NCBI GenBank assembly: GCA_942492635.1
Contig: CALOFP010000002.1
Location: 930,001-994,000, forward strand
Direction of reading: 5' to 3'
DNA from: CALOFP01 sp942492635
GTDB lineage: Bacteria > UBP6 > UBA1177 > CALOFP01
Length of the DNA: 64,000 nt
Both the position numbers and the translations under genes were made by a program. Below, piece after piece: positions 61,122-64,000 of the stretch; position 1 is the stretch's first letter, and each line of letters opens with the position of its first letter. The notes beneath the pieces were generated by a model, which was not told the DNA's origin, did not search any database, and saw nothing but the letters and a program-made list of their open reading frames with translations.

Positions 61122-63692
61122 TCATTCTCCACATTTTCCGGTCTCAATTACCTGTTTTACTCCCGTTGCCAGATCCTCAAGGGTGTAGGGCTTCTGAATG
61201 AAGCAGTTGACTCCCATACGGAGTGACTCCTCAACCCTGCTGTCCAGACGGAATCCGGATGCAATTATTACCCTTATATCCGGATTGATGTTTTTAAGTA
61301 CGGCGTATGTCTCCTTTCCCGACATTCCCGGCATAGCCATATCCAGAAGAACAAGATCTATCTCTCTTCTGAACTCTCTGTACATTTTTATGCCGCTTTT
61401 TCCGTCATGTGCGGTGTGAACAATGTAGCCGCACTCTTTAAGAATTTCTCCCGCAGTCTGCCTCATTACCTCCTCATCGTCGATAACTAGAACTGTACCG
61501 CTTCCCCTTATGTCGACCGCCTCGCTTTTTCTCTTTTCGCTGATGGAGACGTTTTCAAGCACAGGAAGATAGATGTGAAAACTGGAGCCTTTGCCCACCT
61601 CTGAATAGACGTTTATGTGTCCATGGTGCTGTCTTATCGTGGAGTAGACCATGGAGAGTCCGAGTCCCGTGCCCGCCCCTTTCTTTTTCGTTGAAAAGAA
61701 AGGATCGAAGATACGGCTCTTCACCTCCGGAGTCATGCCGACTCCGGTATCCTTGACCCTGATAAGATAGTAGCTCTCCGCAGTCGCCTCCGGATAGATG
61801 TGGGTAAAAGCCAGGTCCGCAGGGATTTTTTCCACGGAAATCGAAAGCCTGCCTCCGATCTCCTCTCCCTGTTTACGCATTATCGTCATTGCGTGGGCTC
61901 CGTTTATTGCGAGATTGAGTACCACCTGCTCGATCCTTGATTCGTCTCCGTTGATGACTGCAGGTTCGGAGTACGGCGTAAATTCGAGCTCAATGGATTT
62001 GTCGAAGCTGTTGCTGCACACCTCCTTCAGGTGAAGAATGAGGCGGTTGAGGTTGAAAGGTTCACGCTTTATAGCTTGTTTTCGGGATATGGATATGAGA
62101 CGGGCAACCATGTCGGCAGCCCGTTCCGCAGAACTTTCCATGGTTTGAATGTAGCTTTCCAGATTCTTTACCGAAACCTCCCCCTTTTCCCTTACGTGGT
62201 ATTTGAGCAGGGAAAGTGTCCCGGTAATTCCTCCCAGCATGTTGTTGAAATCGTGTGCCAGACCTCCGGCCAGATTTCCGACAGTTTCCATCTTTTGGGC
62301 CTGCCTCAACCTCTCTTCCGTTTTCAGTTCGTTCGTAACATTTCGGATGATCGTTACGCTTCCTACGCCCTTTCCATCCTTGTCCAGTATGGAGGATACC
62401 CTTACGGCAACCTGGATTTCGTCGCCCCTTTTTGATTTGAAAACGTAGGCAGGCACGCCCTCTGCGGTCGGTTCCGGTGAAAAGGGAACAGTGAAAGGCA
62501 GCTCTCTTTCTCCATCGAAAACTTTGAAAAGCTGTTCAATATTTTTCCCTTCTGCTTCATGAACTCTCCATCCCGTCAGTTTCTCGGCGCCACTGTTCAT
62601 TACCGTTATAAGGTTTCGGGAATCGGCCGCGATAACGGCATCGGCGATGCTTTGGAGGGTAACCATAAGTCTCTCTCTCTCATTGGAGAGAAGGGTGCCC
62701 TTGTTCCTCAACTCGTCGACCATGTTGGATATTCGATCGGTCATCTGGCCGAAGGTTCTGTAGAGTGAGTTGATTTCCTCATAGGAGCCGGACTCCTCAT
62801 AGAGGTTCTTTCCCGATTTCCTTGGATTCCATGCCGAAATTGTTCCAGCCAGATCCTGCATCGGTTTAATAAGGTAACGACGCTGGAGACGGATCTTTAC
62901 CAGCAGAAGAACGATTATGGCTAGAATGAAGAGGAATGCATAGGTCCCTATGGAGATTATCAGGGTGTAGACGACGGGAAAAGGAGTCAGGATGACAATA
63001 TCGTTTTTTAGAATTTCACTCTTTTTCCGAAAGAGAAAGTAGGTGTCGTCGAAGTTCTTGATTGTCTGCATACGGCGGTTTTCAACGATCTGGAAACTGA
63101 GCGGATGAAGTGTGCTCTTGATAATGAAACCGTCACCCGTAATTATGAGTATTCCGATTCCGGCACGACGGGCAATTCCCTCCAGAACGGTTCCGATGTA
63201 ATCCAGGCCGATCCTCCCCACCAGCCAGCCGCCTTTTTCCGGAGAGGTTATGAATATGCTGAGCTCATCGGTGAGGGGCGAGTGGTAAAGGGGAGAGTAG
63301 CGGGTGACGATCACTCTGCTCCGGTGGAGAAATTTCCCAATATCCGAATTGGTCAGGTCGAATCCTGAAAAAAGCCGTTTCTGGGAACGCAGATAGACAT
63401 CTTCAACAACAAAATCTGGGTTGACCCTGTAGATGTCGTTGAATCCTGCCATGAGCGGCAGCACCTTTTCTCTCTCTTCGCTCTCTGCAAACAGCTGAAA
63501 AAGCGATCTCTTTTCATCCAGGAAAACGGTGAAAAGGTTGTCTACGGTGTCCAGATGGATCTTCTGTTTTTTCAGATAGTCTTTCATGATGTCGTTCCAC
63601 AGGAGCAGAAATAGGACAACTACGAAAATGAGCGCCAGTCCGAGAGTAGCATACTCGAGCCGGGAGAAGAATGTTCGTAGCGACGGTTTCAT
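61122..63692 (-). CDS. Hybrid histidine kinase with a periplasmic sensor domain
   Basis: 856 residues: helix (about 18-36), a periplasmic Cache-like domain (about 40-240, not firmly assigned), helix (about 243-264), HAMP-like linker (about 268-325), and PAS (about 340-455). The kinase part follows: HisKA with GGLAHDFNN (phospho-His near 478), HATPase with KGAGTGLGLS, and a C-terminal receiver (VIDDEE, DMAMPGMSG with the phospho-Asp, IQKPY). The kinase-receiver part is close in layout to the kinase at 46-49 kb, suggesting paralogy. It overlaps the upstream binding-protein gene by 4 bases, so the two are probably made together and that protein may deliver the ligand. No DNA-binding regulator is seen. 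Confidence 0.9.
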   Translation of the reverse strand: MKPSLRTFFSRLEYATLGLALIFVVVLFLLLWNDIMKDYLKKQKIHLDTVDNLFTVFLDEKRSLFQLFAESEEREKVLPLMAGFNDIYRVNPDFVVEDVYLRSQKRLFSGFDLTNSDIGKFLHRSRVIVTRYSPLYHSPLTDELSIFITSPEKGGWLVGRIGLDYIGTVLEGIARRAGIGILIITGDGFIIKSTLHPLSFQIVENRRMQTIKNFDDTYFLFRKKSEILKNDIVILTPFPVVYTLIISIGTYAFLFILAIIVLLLVKIRLQRRYLIKPMQDLAGTISAWNPRKSGKNLYEESGSYEEINSLYRTFGQMTDRISNMVDELRNKGTLLSNERERLMVTLQSIADAVIAADSRNLITVMNSGAEKLTGWRVHEAEGKNIEQLFKVFDGERELPFTVPFSPEPTAEGVPAYVFKSKRGDEIQVAVRVSSILDKDGKGVGSVTIIRNVTNELKTEERLRQAQKMETVGNLAGGLAHDFNNMLGGITGTLSLLKYHVREKGEVSVKNLESYIQTMESSAERAADMVARLISISRKQAIKREPFNLNRLILHLKEVCSNSFDKSIELEFTPYSEPAVINGDESRIEQVVLNLAINGAHAMTIMRKQGEEIGGRLSISVEKIPADLAFTHIYPEATAESYYLIRVKDTGVGMTPEVKSRIFDPFFSTKKKGAGTGLGLSMVYSTIRQHHGHINVYSEVGKGSSFHIYLPVLENVSISEKRKSEAVDIRGSGTVLVIDDEEVMRQTAGEILKECGYIVHTAHDGKSGIKMYREFRREIDLVLLDMAMPGMSGKETYAVLKNINPDIRVIIASGFRLDSRVEESLRMGVNCFIQKPYTLEDLATGVKQVIETGKCGE

Positions 63693-64000
63693 TTACCGAA
63701 CTCCTCCCTTACATCCGATATGAAAAAGAGCGGACTGGTACTGTCTCCGAACCTGTCGAGACGTGTTTTTTCGAATCTCGTATCGAAATTTCCCTTATCG
63801 ATAATATACCTTTTGATCTCATCAGGAGTATGATTTCCCGCTGCTATCGCTTCAAGGTAGATCTCCATGGCCATGTAGACCTTCATCGCGTTGTTGAACG
63901 GGTAGTCTCCGAATCTGGAAAGATATTCGTTCATGAAATTCCGGACGACGATGCTCTTTTTCCTTGGAGGAAAGTGGGACCCCATAAGGGCGTTTTCAAT
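63689..64000 (-). CDS. Periplasmic ligand-binding protein, C-terminal part (partial)
   Basis: The frame is open to the right edge, so only about the last 103 residues are visible. FMNEYLSRFGDYPFNNAMKV, EIYLEAIAAGNHTPDEI and the KGNF..DRFGD end resemble the C-terminal domain of the branched-chain-amino-acid type (Peripla_BP_6) binding proteins. It overlaps the hybrid kinase gene start by 4 bases (ATGA), which suggests the two form one signalling unit, with the binding protein acting as a ligand-presenting partner or as a transporter component shared with the sensor. Assignment is moderate because the N-terminal half lies outside. Confidence 0.6.
   Translation of the reverse strand: MENALMGSHFPPRKKSIVVRNFMNEYLSRFGDYPFNNAMKVYMAMEIYLEAIAAGNHTPDEIKRYIIDKGNFDTRFEKTRLDRFGDSTSPLFFISDVREEFGK

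Noticed and set aside
60975..61226. 83-codon plus-strand frame with hydrophobic stretches
   Set aside because: It overlaps the kinase 3' end and has no supported start; the hydrophobicity is an antisense effect.

Overview
The window looks like the chromosome of a free-living diderm (Gram-negative) bacterium. Evidence is an MlaE/MlaF/MlaD-type lipid transport operon, several lipobox lipoproteins, periplasmic-binding-protein ABC uptake and a heavy load of membrane sensors (two hybrid histidine kinases, a PAS-GGDEF protein, a GGDEF-EAL protein). I cannot name the phylum from sequence alone. The lipoprotein with an Asp/Ser-rich linker, the serpin, the tricorn-like protease and the fused sucrose enzymes would fit a deltaproteobacterium-like or Deferribacteres-like lineage, but that is a guess. 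No rRNA, tRNA or CRISPR was seen.

Layout. 0.3-12 kb: tricorn-like S41 lipoprotein, PAS/GGDEF sensor, type IA topoisomerase, spermidine-synthase-like membrane protein and class II aldolase. 12.7-22.8 kb: a carbohydrate block, with a tightly overlapping fructokinase / sucrose-phosphate synthase-phosphatase / sucrose synthase operon followed by a CUT1 sugar ABC transporter and its convergent ATPase. 23.5-31 kb: nucleotidyltransferase-HD protein, Lys-rich secreted small protein, serpin lipoprotein and a 1353-residue SNF2 helicase.

31-46 kb is an accessory region, rich in repeats and in places clearly more AT-rich. A PAS gene lies between two direct copies of a ~225-bp repeat. The second copy is interrupted by an endonuclease-less group II intron whose 3' end (domain VI) is present twice. 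Next come an overlapping ATPase + HNH nuclease pair of the Septu (PtuA/PtuB) anti-phage type, and an ABC-F gene bracketed by two copies of a ~260-bp element with inverted ends. After rlmN, two tandem-duplicated membrane-protein genes are interleaved with four copies of a 28-bp perfect palindrome.

46-64 kb returns to core content: hybrid kinase with two solute-binding-like domains, DUF503 protein, Tex, PspC-domain protein, GGDEF-EAL protein, glycogen phosphorylase, the Mla-type operon, a second hybrid kinase, and the 3' part of a periplasmic binding protein running off the right edge.

How the genes work together: the sucrose operon encodes both synthesis (SPS-SPP) and reversible cleavage (sucrose synthase, with fructokinase recycling fructose). 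Together with the sugar importer and glycogen phosphorylase it points to sucrose/glucan storage or osmolyte cycling. The PtuA/PtuB pair next to an intron and repeats is the most likely defence module. The intron's duplicated domain VI and the paired repeat-gene-repeat arrangements are the least explained structures.
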